A DNA stretch of 5,718 nt. Origin: Gemmatimonadota bacterium. GTDB lineage: Bacteria; Gemmatimonadota; Gemmatimonadetes; Gemmatimonadales; GWC2-71-9. The notes beneath the pieces were generated by a model. It was not told where the DNA came from. It made no database searches and was given only the letters and a program-made list of their open reading frames with translations. Location of the stretch: assembly GCA_027294815.1 (NCBI GenBank), contig JAPULP010000429.1, positions 1 through 5,718 on the forward strand, read 5' to 3'. Of this stretch, positions 5,317 to 5,718 are shown piece by piece (the stretch's first letter is position 1; each line of letters begins with the position of its first letter). The translations under genes and the position numbers were made by a program.

Positions 5317-5718
5317 CCACCGGATCCCCCGTTCACGACTTCAAGACGCTCGTCCTCTCCTTCCATCCGGTCATCGCCATCGAGACGGTCGAAGAAGACC
5401 GAGCGGCCGATCTCGTCCGACGGGTGGCAGCCGAGTTGAACATGCCGGTGTTCGACTGGTCCCTGACGCAGGGTCTGGTCAAACGTCCCGGTACCCAGTC
5501 GATGCACGGCACCAGCGAGCCGCTCGGCGTGGTACGGCATATCGAAGACCTCACCGTCAAGGGCATCTTTCACCTGAAAGATTTTGCCCAGCACCTCGAG
5601 AATGCGGCGGTCGCCCGGAAATTTCGTGAGGTCGCCCAGGGTTTTTCTCGCAAACTCTCCACGATCGTGTTGACGAGCCCGAAGTTCGATCTGCCTGGCG
5701 ACGTCGAACACAGGGTCG
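5313..5718 (+). CDS. Ycf46-like AAA+ ATPase, N-terminal part (cut by window end)
   Basis: 135 residues are visible, running to the window edge. They match the N-terminal region of Ycf46-type AAA+ ATPases: a strand and helix PVIAIETVEEDRAADLVRRV, AELNMPVFDWSLTQGLV, then EPLGVVRHIEDL, GIFHLKDFAQHLE, VARKFREVAQ and TIVLTSPKFDLPGDVE. In complete members this non-Walker region precedes the AAA+ module with Walker A and B motifs, here beyond the window. Function in bacteria is poorly defined; the cyanobacterial member has been linked to inorganic carbon or photosynthesis regulation. GTG 5313 is chosen because it is the only start codon in the open stretch between the in-frame TGA (5232-5234) and the conserved region. 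A weak GGAAG lies 10 nt upstream. The gene is divergent from the GGDEF gene and its start overlaps the stop of the kinase remnant. Confidence 0.75.
   Translation, partial: MTTGSPVHDFKTLVLSFHPVIAIETVEEDRAADLVRRVAAELNMPVFDWSLTQGLVKRPGTQSMHGTSEPLGVVRHIEDLTVKGIFHLKDFAQHLENAAVARKFREVAQGFSRKLSTIVLTSPKFDLPGDVEHRV

Noticed and set aside
5241..5711. Minus-strand open frame of 156 codons
   Set aside because: The plus strand of the same bases encodes a coherent Ycf46-like sequence, so this is its shadow.

Overview
The window is GC-rich bacterial chromosomal DNA. It holds four genes on the minus strand, one divergent gene on the plus strand, and two short decayed gene fragments on the plus strand. The genes at both edges are cut by the window. 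The source cannot be named from the sequence. A secreted PF20091-type hydrolase, a DUF6174-type lipoprotein, a Ycf46-like ATPase, a MacB/FtsX permease tail and a Pkn-type kinase start with a GGMSRVF loop together fit a free-living environmental Gram-negative bacterium. Acidobacteriota, Gemmatimonadota or a similar lineage would suit, but this is an inference.

Layout. Bases 1-596 (minus) are the N-terminal 198 residues of a large-form malic enzyme that starts at TTG. Bases about 664-865 (plus) are the eroded C-terminal tail of an FtsX-like ABC permease, and a 10-bp inverted repeat separates it from the convergent hydrolase end. Bases 913-2967 (minus) encode a 684-residue exported alpha/beta hydrolase. 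Its upstream DNA (2942-3097) contains a promoter, a long inverted repeat around that promoter, and a 40-bp tandem duplication. Bases 3103-3561 (minus) encode a small lipoprotein, and 3614-5014 (minus) a membrane-anchored protein with a degenerate GGDEF domain that keeps the c-di-GMP inhibitory-site motif. Bases 5015-5312 are a divergent intergenic region with a likely promoter for the GGDEF gene and a remnant of a Ser/Thr kinase N-terminus. Bases 5313-5718 (plus) begin a Ycf46-like AAA+ ATPase.

How the parts relate. The three minus-strand genes from 5014 to 913 are close together (52 and 135 bp gaps) and could be partly co-transcribed. The lipoprotein and the hydrolase also each have a -10-like box 5-7 bp before the ATG, preceded by the same GATTTGT heptamer, which suggests leaderless initiation. 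The genes do not form an obvious pathway: central carbon metabolism, an exported hydrolase, an envelope lipoprotein and a probable c-di-GMP receptor. I see no phage, transposase, CRISPR, tRNA or rRNA. The most notable points are the two gene fossils, the degenerate GGDEF with an intact I-site, and the architecture around the hydrolase promoter.
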